Source: Calidifontibacter indicus (GTDB lineage Bacteria; Actinomycetota; Actinomycetes; Actinomycetales; Dermatophilaceae). From it: DNA of 64,000 bases. This document shows, piece after piece, positions 45,249 through 53,191 of this stretch. The stretch spans positions 1,922,001 to 1,986,000 of the forward strand of contig NZ_QTUA01000001.1 of NCBI RefSeq assembly GCF_003386865.1. Reading direction: 5' to 3'. The position numbers and the translations under genes are program-made. Position 1 is the stretch's first letter. Each line of letters opens with the position of its first letter. Below the pieces are notes generated by a model. The model did not search any database. It was not told the origin of the DNA and saw only the letters and a list, made by a program, of their open reading frames with translations.

Positions 45249-46370
45249 ATGACCTTGCGCGTAACCGAGTGCTCCGATCGAGCCGAATGGGACGACCTCC
45301 TCGACCGCACCGGGGGACACCCCCTGCAGTTGTGGGGCTGGGGTGAGCTGAAGTCACGCTACGAGTGGAGCGCCGACCGGCTCGTGGTCGGTGACGGTGA
45401 CGAGGTTGTCGGCTCGGCGCAGGTGCTGCACCGCAAGCTGCCACAACCGTTCCGCAGCCTGTCCTACATTCCGCGCGGTCCGCAGGTGAGCGACGAGGCG
45501 CGCCGTGCCGAGGTGCTCGATGCCCTCGCCGACTGGGTGAAGGCCCACCGCAAGCCGATCGCGCTGTCGATCGAGCCCGACTGGGAGGCCGGCTACTCGC
45601 CGATGCCGAAGGGCACCGACGACGAAGCGCTGGCACAGCTGCGCCGCGCTGACGACCCCCAGTGGTTGCGCGACATTGCCGCGCACGGTTTTTCGCCCAG
45701 CGACAACACGGGGCTCATCCCGCGCACGCTGGTGGTCGACTGCAGCCAGGACGACGACGCGCTGATGAAGGGTTTCGGGTCGAGCACCCGACAGAACGTC
45801 CGCAAGTCGTTCAAGGCCGAGAACGTCCGGTTCGGGCTGGTCGAGACCGAGGCCGACCTCGATCAGGTGCTGGCGATCAACCACGAGACCGCCCGCCGGG
45901 CCGAGTTCGCGGTGCACAGCGACGACTACCACCGCGGCATCCGTGACCTCATGGGCGACCGGTCGCAGCTCATCGCGGCGTGGGAGGGCGACCAGGTGGT
46001 CGCGTTCGTCTGGCTGGTCGTCTCGGCGACCACCGCGTTCGAGCTGTACGGCGGCGTGAACGAACGCGGCATGAAGCTGCGGCTCAACTACGGCCTGAAG
46101 TTCTACGCGATGCAGCACGTGCGGGAGCAGGGCGTCACCCGCTACGACGTCAACGGTCTGCTGAACGACGGCATCAGCGACTTCAAACGACAGTTTGCCA
46201 AGCACGAGAACATGCTCATCGGCACCTGGGACCGTCCGCTGTCGCCGCTCTACCCGGCCTTCGCCAAGGCGCTGCCGAAGGTGCGCACGGTGCTGAAGAA
46301 GGGTGTGCCGCAGGCGAAGTCGGCGATCAAGGACCCGAAGGGGGCGCTCGCGAAGCTGCGTCGCGAGTGA
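45249..46370 (+). CDS. FemAB/FemX-family peptidyltransferase (peptidoglycan bridge formation)
   Basis: 373 residues with two GNAT-like FemABX domains: HPLQLWGWGELKSRY at the start, SLSYIPRGPQ, LMKGFGSSTRQNVRKSFK and AFELYGGVNERGMKLRLNYGLKFYAMQHVREQGVTRYDVNG, the aminoacyl-tRNA/lipid II binding core. The C-terminus is Lys-rich (KKGVPQAKSAIKD). These enzymes use aminoacyl-tRNA to add amino acids to lipid II stem peptides, building interpeptide bridges. Neighbour of the small Cys-rich gene 24 bp upstream. Confidence 0.9.
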   Translation: MTLRVTECSDRAEWDDLLDRTGGHPLQLWGWGELKSRYEWSADRLVVGDGDEVVGSAQVLHRKLPQPFRSLSYIPRGPQVSDEARRAEVLDALADWVKAHRKPIALSIEPDWEAGYSPMPKGTDDEALAQLRRADDPQWLRDIAAHGFSPSDNTGLIPRTLVVDCSQDDDALMKGFGSSTRQNVRKSFKAENVRFGLVETEADLDQVLAINHETARRAEFAVHSDDYHRGIRDLMGDRSQLIAAWEGDQVVAFVWLVVSATTAFELYGGVNERGMKLRLNYGLKFYAMQHVREQGVTRYDVNGLLNDGISDFKRQFAKHENMLIGTWDRPLSPLYPAFAKALPKVRTVLKKGVPQAKSAIKDPKGALAKLRRE

Positions 46371-46385
46371 GCTGACCTGCCGCAT

Positions 46386-46421
46386 GCAAAGAGCGCCGCG
46401 AAACCTCGCGGCGCTCTTTGC
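46386..46421. terminator. Bidirectional terminator between femX-like and ppgK
   Basis: Perfect 16-bp stem (46386-46401 with 46406-46421), AACC loop, followed on plus by GTTTTCC and flanked by A-runs within the stem. Best Rho-independent candidate in the window. Confidence 0.92.
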
Positions 46422-46442
46422 GTTTTCCAGGTGCCTGCGCGA

Positions 46443-47201
46443 CTACTTGCCCTTCTCGGCTGCCGCGTAGGCGGCCCCGACGATGCCGGCAGCGTTCTCC
46501 AGCTTCGCCGGCACGATCGGGGTGCGGATGTCGAGCAGCGGCAAGAACTTCTCGTGCTTCTTCGAGACACCACCACCGACGACGAAGAGGTCGGGCCACA
46601 GCAGGTTCTCCAGCGCGGAGTAGTACTTCTGCAGTCGCTTGGCCCACTTCTCCCACGACAGGTCCTTGGCCTCGCGCACGCTGTCGGCGGTGCGGGTCTC
46701 GGCGTCGTGGCCATCGACCTCGATGTGCCCGAACTCCGAGTTCGGCACCAGCACACCGTTGTTCAGCAGGGCGCTGCCGATGCCGGTGCCGAGGGTGGTC
46801 ATCACGACCAGGCCGCTCTGGTCCTTGGCGGCGCCGTAGTGCAACTCGGCGACGCCGGCCGCATCGGCGTCGTTGAGCACGACGACCTGGCGGCCGAGCT
46901 TGTCCTCGAGCATCTTGGTCACGTCGGTGTCGATCCAGGACTTGTCGATGTTGGCTGCGGTCTTCACGACGCCGTGCATCACGACGGCCGGCACCGTGAT
47001 GCCGATCGGCTGGTCCTTGGTCGAGTCGGCGAAGTGCTCGGCGATCTGACCGATGACCTCGATCACAGCGTCCGGGGTGGACGGGTCGGGGGTCTCGATG
47101 CGCAGGCGGTCAGCCGCGAACTCGCCCTTGTCGAGGTCGACGGGCGCCCCCTTGATGCCACTGCCGCCCACGTCGATGCCGAGCGGGTAGGTCTTGGCCA
47201 T
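46443..47201 (-). CDS. ppgK: Polyphosphate glucokinase
   Basis: 252 residues, ROK-type fold. Phosphate loop [16 protein letters not shown] at the N-terminus, NDADAAG with the catalytic Asp (about 114), [11 protein letters not shown] and the late [13 protein letters not shown]. It phosphorylates glucose with inorganic polyphosphate or ATP, a hallmark of actinobacteria. Lies 70 bp downstream of map on the same strand. Confidence 0.93.
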   Translation of the reverse strand: MAKTYPLGIDVGGSGIKGAPVDLDKGEFAADRLRIETPDPSTPDAVIEVIGQIAEHFADSTKDQPIGITVPAVVMHGVVKTAANIDKSWIDTDVTKMLEDKLGRQVVVLNDADAAGVAELHYGAAKDQSGLVVMTTLGTGIGSALLNNGVLVPNSEFGHIEVDGHDAETRTADSVREAKDLSWEKWAKRLQKYYSALENLLWPDLFVVGGGVSKKHEKFLPLLDIRTPIVPAKLENAAGIVGAAYAAAEKGK

Positions 47202-47271
47202 GTTCGAATCTCCTTGATCGATAACGAATTCGGTCGTCGGTTGGTGCGTTGCGTGCGCCTGGTCGGCGCGG

Positions 47272-48132
47272 TCAGGGAAGGGTCAGGATCTCCGGGCCCT
47301 CGTCGGTCATCAACACGGTGTGCTCGAACTGCGCGCACCACGACTTGTCCTTGGTGGTCACCGTCCACCCGTCGTCCCACAGATCCCAATCGGCACCGCC
47401 GAGCGTGATCATCGGCTCGACGGTGAACGTCATCCCTGGCTCGATCACGTCGTCGTAGGCGGGGGCGGCGTCGTAGTGGGGCACGATGAGGCCGGAGTGG
47501 AAGCTGGTGCCGATGCCGTGCCCGGTGTAGTCGCGCACCACCCCGTAGCCGAACCGTGCCGCGTACTTCTCGATGACCCGTCCGACGACGTTGAACTGGC
47601 GGCCGGGCATCGCGGCTTTGATGCCGCGCAGCATCGCCTCCTGGGTGCGGTCGACGAGATCCTGCACCTGCGGCGAGACCTCGCCGACGGTGAAGGTGGC
47701 GCAGTTGTCGCCGTGCACCCCGCCGATGAAGGCGGTCACGTCGATCTTGACGATGTCGCCCTCCTCGAGCGGCAAGTCGTCGGGGATGCCATGACAGATG
47801 ACCTCGTTCACGCTGGTGCACAACGATTTCGGGAAGCCGCGGTAGCCGAGGGTCGAGGGGTAGGCGTGGTGGTCCATGAGGAACTCGTGGCCGATGCGGT
47901 CGAGTTCGTCGGTGGTGACGCCGGGCTGGACGGCGGCTCCCGCGGCTTGCAGCGCCTGGGCGCCGAGGCGTCCGGCGATGCGCATCTTCTCGATCGTCTC
48001 CGCGTCCTTGACCTCCGAGCCGTCGAACTCCTTCGGGGCCGGCCGGTCGACGTACTCGGGCCGGGCGATCGACGCGGGCACCGCGCGCCGAGGGCTGATC
48101 GTTCCGGGGACCATCGGACTGCGAAGCGACAT
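47272..48132 (-). CDS. map: Methionine aminopeptidase, type I
   Basis: 286 residues from ATG 48132. All five metal ligands are visible: Asp in [10 protein letters not shown], Asp in HGDNCATF, His in [10 protein letters not shown], Glu in FTVEPMITL and Glu in FEHTVLM. An N-terminal extension of about 40 residues precedes the pita-bread domain, with PEYVDRP as the actinobacterial MapB-type linker. It removes the initiator Met from new proteins. Confidence 0.94.
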   Translation of the reverse strand: MSLRSPMVPGTISPRRAVPASIARPEYVDRPAPKEFDGSEVKDAETIEKMRIAGRLGAQALQAAGAAVQPGVTTDELDRIGHEFLMDHHAYPSTLGYRGFPKSLCTSVNEVICHGIPDDLPLEEGDIVKIDVTAFIGGVHGDNCATFTVGEVSPQVQDLVDRTQEAMLRGIKAAMPGRQFNVVGRVIEKYAARFGYGVVRDYTGHGIGTSFHSGLIVPHYDAAPAYDDVIEPGMTFTVEPMITLGGADWDLWDDGWTVTTKDKSWCAQFEHTVLMTDEGPEILTLP

Positions 48133-48179
48133 AGGGTGCAGCTTAGAACGAGCGGTCAACTGCACACGAAGGAGCGATG

Positions 48180-48356
48180 ATGGCCTACTGGTACAACGTC
48201 AACACCGGTCAGATCGAGCAGGACGGCAACACCGACCCCAAGGACAACCTGATGGGTCCGTACCCCACCGAGGACGACGCCCGCGCCGCGATCGAGACCT
48301 CGCGCAAGAAGAACGAGCTGTGGGACGAGGAAGACCGGGAGTGGAAGGACGAGTGA
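48180..48356 (+). CDS. Short SPOR-like protein
   Basis: 58 residues: [21 protein letters not shown] then [16 protein letters not shown] and an acidic tail. It resembles short proteins in actinobacteria annotated as SPOR-domain, here just the tip of such a fold. GGAG at 48171-48174 supports ATG 48180 (ATG 48177 is also in frame). Divergent from map with overlapping promoter space. Role unknown. Confidence 0.82.
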   Translation: MAYWYNVNTGQIEQDGNTDPKDNLMGPYPTEDDARAAIETSRKKNELWDEEDREWKDE

Positions 48357-48374
48357 CGTCCACCCGGTGATGAC

Positions 48375-48406
48375 GTGAGGGCGGTGCGCGCACGCACCGC
48401 CCTTAC
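48375..48406. terminator. Bidirectional terminator after the SPOR-like gene
   Basis: 14-bp stem with one G-U pair (48375-48388 with 48393-48406) and CGCA loop, between convergent genes. Confidence 0.8.
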
Positions 48407-48441
48407 GCATATCCGGCGAACGCCGGCCGGCTATCCGCCGA

Positions 48442-49626
48442 CTATTCCCGCCGCCGCAGGAAGGCGCGTCCGGCGATCGCGAGCAGGAACGCGGTGCCAC
48501 CGGCGGCCACCGGCACGGTGAATCCGGCGTGCGGGTCGACGTTCTCGATCACCGTGCCGGAGATCGCGGAACCCGCGGCAATGCCGATCATGAGTCCGGT
48601 CAGCACGACGCTCATCGCCTCGTTGACCTGAGTGCCCGGAACGAGGCGCTGGGCGAGTTGCATCGAGATGATCAGCGTGGGCGCGGTCGCCGCGCCGGCG
48701 AACATCATCACGACCGCGATCGGCACGAGGTGTTCGGCGAGCAGGATCGGAGCCTCGAGCAGGAACATCGCGCCGGTGCCGACCACGAGCAGCGACGGCA
48801 GTGACCGCGACGGTTTGCGCCCACCGAACCAGAGTCCGGCGGCCGCGGAGCCGAGCGAGAACACGGCGACGACGAGGCCGGACGCCGACGGGTGGCCCTG
48901 GTCCTTCGCGACGGCGATCGCCGTCACTTCGTTCGAACCGAAGATGGCGCCGGTCATGAACAGCACGCAGGCGAGGATGACGATGCCCGGCACCCGCACC
49001 GCCAGCGACGTGTCGTGGTGCGCGGCGCCGTCGACCGGCGGCTCCGTGGTGCGCTCCGACAGCAAGACGAGGGTGCCGACGAGGTAGAGCAGCGTTGCAA
49101 CGACGAGGCCGGCCTCCGGGAACCACAGGGTCGCCAGGCCGATCGCGAGGGCCGGGCCGAGCACGAACGACAGTTCGTCGACGACCTGCTCCAGCGACAT
49201 CGCGCTGTGCTGTTGGTCGGGTTGGTTCCGCATCCGGTGCGCCCAGCGGGCGCGGGACAGCGTGCCGACGTTGGCGACCACGGTGGCCATCGCGTACGAC
49301 ACGAACAAGGTCCAGCGCGGCCACTGCAGACTCGAGGCGGCCACGAGCACCGCGCACCAGACGGCCGACCACGCCAGCAGGGGGTAGGTGATCCGTCGCT
49401 GGCCGTACCGATCGGTGAGCCGACCGGCGATGACAGCGGTCAGCGCGAGCACGACGAGACCGGTCGCCGACACCGCGCCGGCGAGCGCGAACGACCCGGT
49501 GCGGGTCGACACCATCGCCACCAGCGACATGCCGAACATCGCGCCGCCGAGCCGTCCGATCGAGGAGCCGGTCATGAACCGGCGGGTGGCGGGATCCTTC
49601 AGCAACGGGGTGTACGTCGATAGCAC
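48442..49626 (-). CDS. MFS transporter
   Basis: 394 residues with about 12 hydrophobic helices. The MFS A-motif between helices 2 and 3 reads AGRLTDRYGQRRI, and a second charged loop sits in the middle (SERTTEPPVDGAAHH). Looks like an efflux-type carrier of the kind related to sugar or drug exporters; substrate not predictable. GTG start; divergent from an alcohol dehydrogenase across 203 bp that holds a large inverted repeat. Confidence 0.85.
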   Translation of the reverse strand: MLSTYTPLLKDPATRRFMTGSSIGRLGGAMFGMSLVAMVSTRTGSFALAGAVSATGLVVLALTAVIAGRLTDRYGQRRITYPLLAWSAVWCAVLVAASSLQWPRWTLFVSYAMATVVANVGTLSRARWAHRMRNQPDQQHSAMSLEQVVDELSFVLGPALAIGLATLWFPEAGLVVATLLYLVGTLVLLSERTTEPPVDGAAHHDTSLAVRVPGIVILACVLFMTGAIFGSNEVTAIAVAKDQGHPSASGLVVAVFSLGSAAAGLWFGGRKPSRSLPSLLVVGTGAMFLLEAPILLAEHLVPIAVVMMFAGAATAPTLIISMQLAQRLVPGTQVNEAMSVVLTGLMIGIAAGSAISGTVIENVDPHAGFTVPVAAGGTAFLLAIAGRAFLRRRE

Positions 49627-49676
49627 GCCGCCATCCCATCACCCCGGCCGCTCGCGCCGCTAATCAGCCGTGGCAG

Positions 49677-49732
49677 CGGCTCCAGTGAAAGATCGCTGCT
49701 GTCATGGCAACACCGATCTTTCACCGGAGCCG
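49677..49732. repeat. Large inverted repeat in a divergent promoter region
   Basis: 19-bp arms (49677-49695 and 49714-49732) match at 18 positions around an 18-nt centre that is itself partly symmetric (TGCTGTC..GGCAACA). It lies between the starts of an MFS gene and an alcohol dehydrogenase, so it is not an ordinary gene-end terminator. It could be an operator, an RNA hairpin in a leader, or a mobile-element end. Confidence 0.75.
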
Positions 49733-49829
49733 GCCTCGATCGACAGTACCGCCGGCCAGGCCGAGTGTGATGCATCGGATAGCTATAGGATTGGCGGCGA
49801 AACCGGCTCTGGTCGTACGGTGAGAGGCG

Positions 49830-50882
49830 ATGACTACCTCAACTCCCGCGCTTGCGGTCACCCAGGCAAATGGTTCCTTCGAGACGATCTCGCTCGAGCG
49901 GCGCGACCTGCGCGACGACGACATCCTGATCGACATCAAGTTCGCCGGCATCTGCCACAGCGACATCCACACCGTCCGCCAGGAGTGGGGCGACATCACG
50001 TTCCCGATCACTCCCGGTCACGAGATCGCGGGCATTGTTGCCGCGGTCGGTGACGGCGTCACCAAGTACAAGGTGGGCGACCGCGTCGGCGTCGGCTGCA
50101 TGGTCGACTCCTGCGGCGAGTGCGAGAACTGCAAGAACGACCACGAGCAGTTCTGCACCAAGCCGGCGGTCTTCACCTACAACTCCCTCAACTACGACGG
50201 CGAGCGCGCGCAGGGCGGCTACTCCCAGCAGATCGTCGTCACCGAGCGCTTCGCCTGCCGCATCCCCGACAGCCTCGAGCTCGACGTCGCGGCGCCGCTG
50301 CTGTGTGCCGGCATCACCACCTATTCGCCGCTGAAGCGGTGGGGTGCGCGGCCGGGCACGAAGGTCGGCATCGTCGGCGTCGGCGGCCTCGGCCACCTCG
50401 GCGTGCGCATCGCCTCCGCGATGGGTGCGCAGGTCTACGGCATCTCGCGCTCCATGGCCAAGGCCGAGGACTCCGAGAAGCTCGGTGCGGCCGGCCATAT
50501 CGCCAGCTCCGACGCCGGAGCGTTCAAGGCCCACGCGCGCAGCTTCGACATCATCCTCAACACGGTGAGCGCCGACCTGCCGATGAACGACTACATGCGA
50601 CTGCTCAAGCCGTTCGGTGTGATGGTCAACGTGGGTCTGCCCAGCGGTGGCTACGAGCTCTCGCCGCGTTCGTTCGGCGGCAACACCGCGATGGCCGGCT
50701 CGATGATCGGCGGCATCGCCGAGACCCAGGAGATGCTCGACTTCTGCGCCGAGCACGGCATCGGAGCGACGATCGAGAAGATCGCTGCGGCCGACGTCGA
50801 CGCGGCCTACGAGCGGGTCGTGGCCGGTGACGTGCGCTACCGCGTCGTCATCGACACCGCGACGATCGGCGCGAACGCCTGA
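49830..50882 (+). CDS. Zinc-dependent alcohol dehydrogenase (cinnamyl/YahK type)
   Basis: 350 residues. Catalytic zinc ligands in FAGICHSDIH and GHEIAG, structural zinc Cys cluster CGECENCKNDHEQFC, then Rossmann GIVGVGGLGHLGVRIA (about 181). RS at the second strand end (GISRSMAKAEDS) suggests NADP(H) preference. Family members reduce aldehydes broadly. The next gene, an MFS carrier, starts 11 bp later, so export and detoxification may be linked. Confidence 0.92.
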   Translation: MTTSTPALAVTQANGSFETISLERRDLRDDDILIDIKFAGICHSDIHTVRQEWGDITFPITPGHEIAGIVAAVGDGVTKYKVGDRVGVGCMVDSCGECENCKNDHEQFCTKPAVFTYNSLNYDGERAQGGYSQQIVVTERFACRIPDSLELDVAAPLLCAGITTYSPLKRWGARPGTKVGIVGVGGLGHLGVRIASAMGAQVYGISRSMAKAEDSEKLGAAGHIASSDAGAFKAHARSFDIILNTVSADLPMNDYMRLLKPFGVMVNVGLPSGGYELSPRSFGGNTAMAGSMIGGIAETQEMLDFCAEHGIGATIEKIAAADVDAAYERVVAGDVRYRVVIDTATIGANA

Positions 50883-50893
50883 ACGGTTCACCA

Positions 50894-52084
50894 ATGGTGA
50901 CGGACACAGCCGGCGCGGGTTTCGACCTGCGCCGGCTCGCCGTACCCGCCTACGGTCCGTCTCTGCTGTTCGGGCTCGCCGAGGGGGCGATCCTCCCGGT
51001 CGTCACGCTCACCGCGCTCGACCTCGGTGCGAGCGTGCCGGTGGCGGCGCTCATGGTGATGCTGACCTACGTCTCATCATTGATCTGCAACGTGCCGGCG
51101 TCGGTCATCACGCACCGGACGGGGGAGCGCAAGGCGATCGTCGGGGCGGCCGTGCTCGGCGCGCTCTCGGGCGTGATCTGTTGGGGCGCAACGCAGTTGT
51201 GGCATCTCGTCGTCGGGGTGTTGGTGTTCGGTGCGGCGGCTTCGGTGTTCATGCTCGCCCGCCAGAAGTACCTCACCGAGGCGGTGCCGGTCGCGTACCG
51301 CGCCCGCGCGCTCTCGACGCTCGGCGGCGTGATGCGGGTCGGTGTGTTCGCCGGCCCGTTCCTCGGCGCCGCCGCCATTTCGCAATGGGGGCTGCGCTCG
51401 GCCTATCTGATCTGCGCCGTCGCGCTGGCTCTCGCCGGCGTGCTCGGCGCGAGCCTGCCCGACCTGGAAGTGACCGAGGCGGTCGCGCACGCGAAGGTGA
51501 CCGTGCGGGACGTTTTGCACGACCATGCGCGGGTGTTCGCCACCGTCGGCCTCGGCGTCGTCCTGATCTGCGCGGTGCGGGCCTCCCGGCAGGCGGTCAT
51601 CCCCCTGTGGGCCGAACACCTCGGGCTGAGCGCCGGCCACGCGTCGATCGTCTACGGCATCGCAGGCGGCGTCGACATGCTCGTCTTCTACCCGGCGGGC
51701 AAGGTGATGGACGTGCGCGGCCGCCGGTGGGTGACCGTGCCGTCGATGGTGGTGATGGGTCTGTCGCTGCTCGCCATCCCGCTGACGTCCGGGGCGGTCA
51801 GCCTCACCGTGGTCTCGTGCATCCTCGGGTTCGGCAACGGCATCGGGGCCGGCATGGTGATGACGCTCGGCGCCGACTACTCACCCGACATCGGCCGCGC
51901 GCAGTTCCTCGGCATCTGGCGTGAGCTGTCCGACCTGGGGGCGGTGGGTGGACCGGCGTTGCTCTCCGGTGTCACTGCTGCAGTTGCCCTCGGCCCGGCC
52001 ATCGCCGCGACCGGTGTCGTCGGGCTGGTGGCCGCCGGAGTGCTCTGGAAGTACGTTCCGGCCAGGCCCGGCGCGCGGACCTGA
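50894..52084 (+). CDS. MFS transporter linked to the alcohol dehydrogenase
   Basis: 396 residues, about 12 membrane helices. Helix 2-3 loop reads SVITHRTGERKAIVGAAVLG, a variant of the MFS A-motif. The second half has VYGIAGGVDMLVFYPAGKVMDVRGRRWVTVPS, the repeated motif. Eleven bp from the dehydrogenase, so co-transcribed. Substrate unknown. Converges with panB with only 21 bp between and no clear terminator. Confidence 0.87.
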   Translation: MVTDTAGAGFDLRRLAVPAYGPSLLFGLAEGAILPVVTLTALDLGASVPVAALMVMLTYVSSLICNVPASVITHRTGERKAIVGAAVLGALSGVICWGATQLWHLVVGVLVFGAAASVFMLARQKYLTEAVPVAYRARALSTLGGVMRVGVFAGPFLGAAAISQWGLRSAYLICAVALALAGVLGASLPDLEVTEAVAHAKVTVRDVLHDHARVFATVGLGVVLICAVRASRQAVIPLWAEHLGLSAGHASIVYGIAGGVDMLVFYPAGKVMDVRGRRWVTVPSMVVMGLSLLAIPLTSGAVSLTVVSCILGFGNGIGAGMVMTLGADYSPDIGRAQFLGIWRELSDLGAVGGPALLSGVTAAVALGPAIAATGVVGLVAAGVLWKYVPARPGART

Positions 52085-52105
52085 CCGGAACGAGGCTGCT
52101 GCGCG

Positions 52106-53002
52106 TTACTCGGCGAAGGAGTGCTCCGCCGCCGGGAACGTGCCCGACTCGACGTCCTGCTTGTACTCCTGCGCCGCGCGCAGCAGCTCGCCGCGCAGGT
52201 CGGCGTAGCGCTTGACGAACCGCGGTGCCTTGCCGCCGCGCAGGCCGGCGAAGTCCTGCCAGACCAGCACCTGGCCGTCGCAGTCGACTCCGGCCCCGAT
52301 GCCGATCGTCGGGATGCGCAGCGCCTTGGTCACCTCGGCCGCGACCGGCGCGGGCACCATCTCCATCACGATCGAGAACGCGCCGGCGTCCTGCAGCGCG
52401 CGCCCGTCGGCGATCATCTTCGCGGCCGCCTCGCCCCGTCCCTGCACCCGGTAGCCACCGAGGTTGTGCTCGCTCTGCGGGGTGAACCCGATGTGCGCCA
52501 TCACCGGGATGCCGGCGTCGGTCAACGCTTTCACCAACGGCACCATCGGGGCGCCGCCCTCCAGCTTCACGGCGTGCGCACGACCCTCCTTCATCAACCG
52601 GACGGCGGAGTCGAACCCCTGCTGGATGCTGCCGCCGTACGTGCCGAACGGCATGTCGGCAACGACCATCGCGTACTTCGCGGCGCCGCTGACCGCGCGT
52701 ACCAGCGGAATGAATTCGTCGAGGGTCAGCGGCAGGGTCGTCTCGTAACCGAAGACGTTGTTGCCGGCGGAGTCGCCGACCAGCAGCACTGGCACACCGG
52801 CTTCGTCGAAGATCTCGGCGGAGTACTGGTCGTACGCGGTCAGCATCGCGAACCGCTCGCCCTTCTGCTTCATCTGCTGCAGGTGGACGGTGCGGGTGCG
52901 TCGGCGGGGCGCGGCCGCAGGCGCTGCGGCCTGGTCGGTCGATGTGGCCTGGTCGCTCGATGCGGGACGTCCTCCGCCGTACGGTGCGGGCTCTTCGCTC
53001 AT
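52106..53002 (-). CDS. panB: 3-methyl-2-oxobutanoate hydroxymethyltransferase
   Basis: 298 residues. After a disordered Ala/Pro-rich head of about 35 residues, the PanB barrel begins [21 protein letters not shown]; it has [18 protein letters not shown] with the metal Asp, [18 protein letters not shown] and [10 protein letters not shown]. It makes ketopantoate in pantothenate/CoA synthesis using methylene-tetrahydrofolate. panC and other pan genes are not adjacent. Frame continues upstream of 53002, but ATG 53002 fits the family. Confidence 0.93.
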   Translation of the reverse strand: MSEEPAPYGGGRPASSDQATSTDQAAAPAAAPRRRTRTVHLQQMKQKGERFAMLTAYDQYSAEIFDEAGVPVLLVGDSAGNNVFGYETTLPLTLDEFIPLVRAVSGAAKYAMVVADMPFGTYGGSIQQGFDSAVRLMKEGRAHAVKLEGGAPMVPLVKALTDAGIPVMAHIGFTPQSEHNLGGYRVQGRGEAAAKMIADGRALQDAGAFSIVMEMVPAPVAAEVTKALRIPTIGIGAGVDCDGQVLVWQDFAGLRGGKAPRFVKRYADLRGELLRAAQEYKQDVESGTFPAAEHSFAE

Positions 53003-53076
53003 GGCCGAAAGGCTAGTCCCGCGCGTGGCCCGCTCGGCCCGGCGGGGGCTCACCCCCTCGAGTGAGACGTTCCAAG

Positions 53077-53094
53077 ACAAACGTAAAGGTTTGT
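53077..53094. promoter_or_regulatory. Palindrome in the panB / secreted protease promoter region
   Basis: ACAAAC (53077-53082) pairs with GTTTGT (53089-53094) across 6 nt, in an unusually A/T-rich stretch (53071-53120). A further palindrome TTTGGGGCCAAA lies about 40 bp downstream. Likely promoter/operator zone for the protease gene, which starts at 53192. Confidence 0.45.
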
Positions 53095-53191
53095 TAAAGA
53101 ATTGTTCAGGTTTCTTCGTCAGGCGATGATTTGGGGCCAAACTTCCCGGTGACCGGGCTCACCCCGCTGCCCGGCACCCCCTGGAGGAAAC

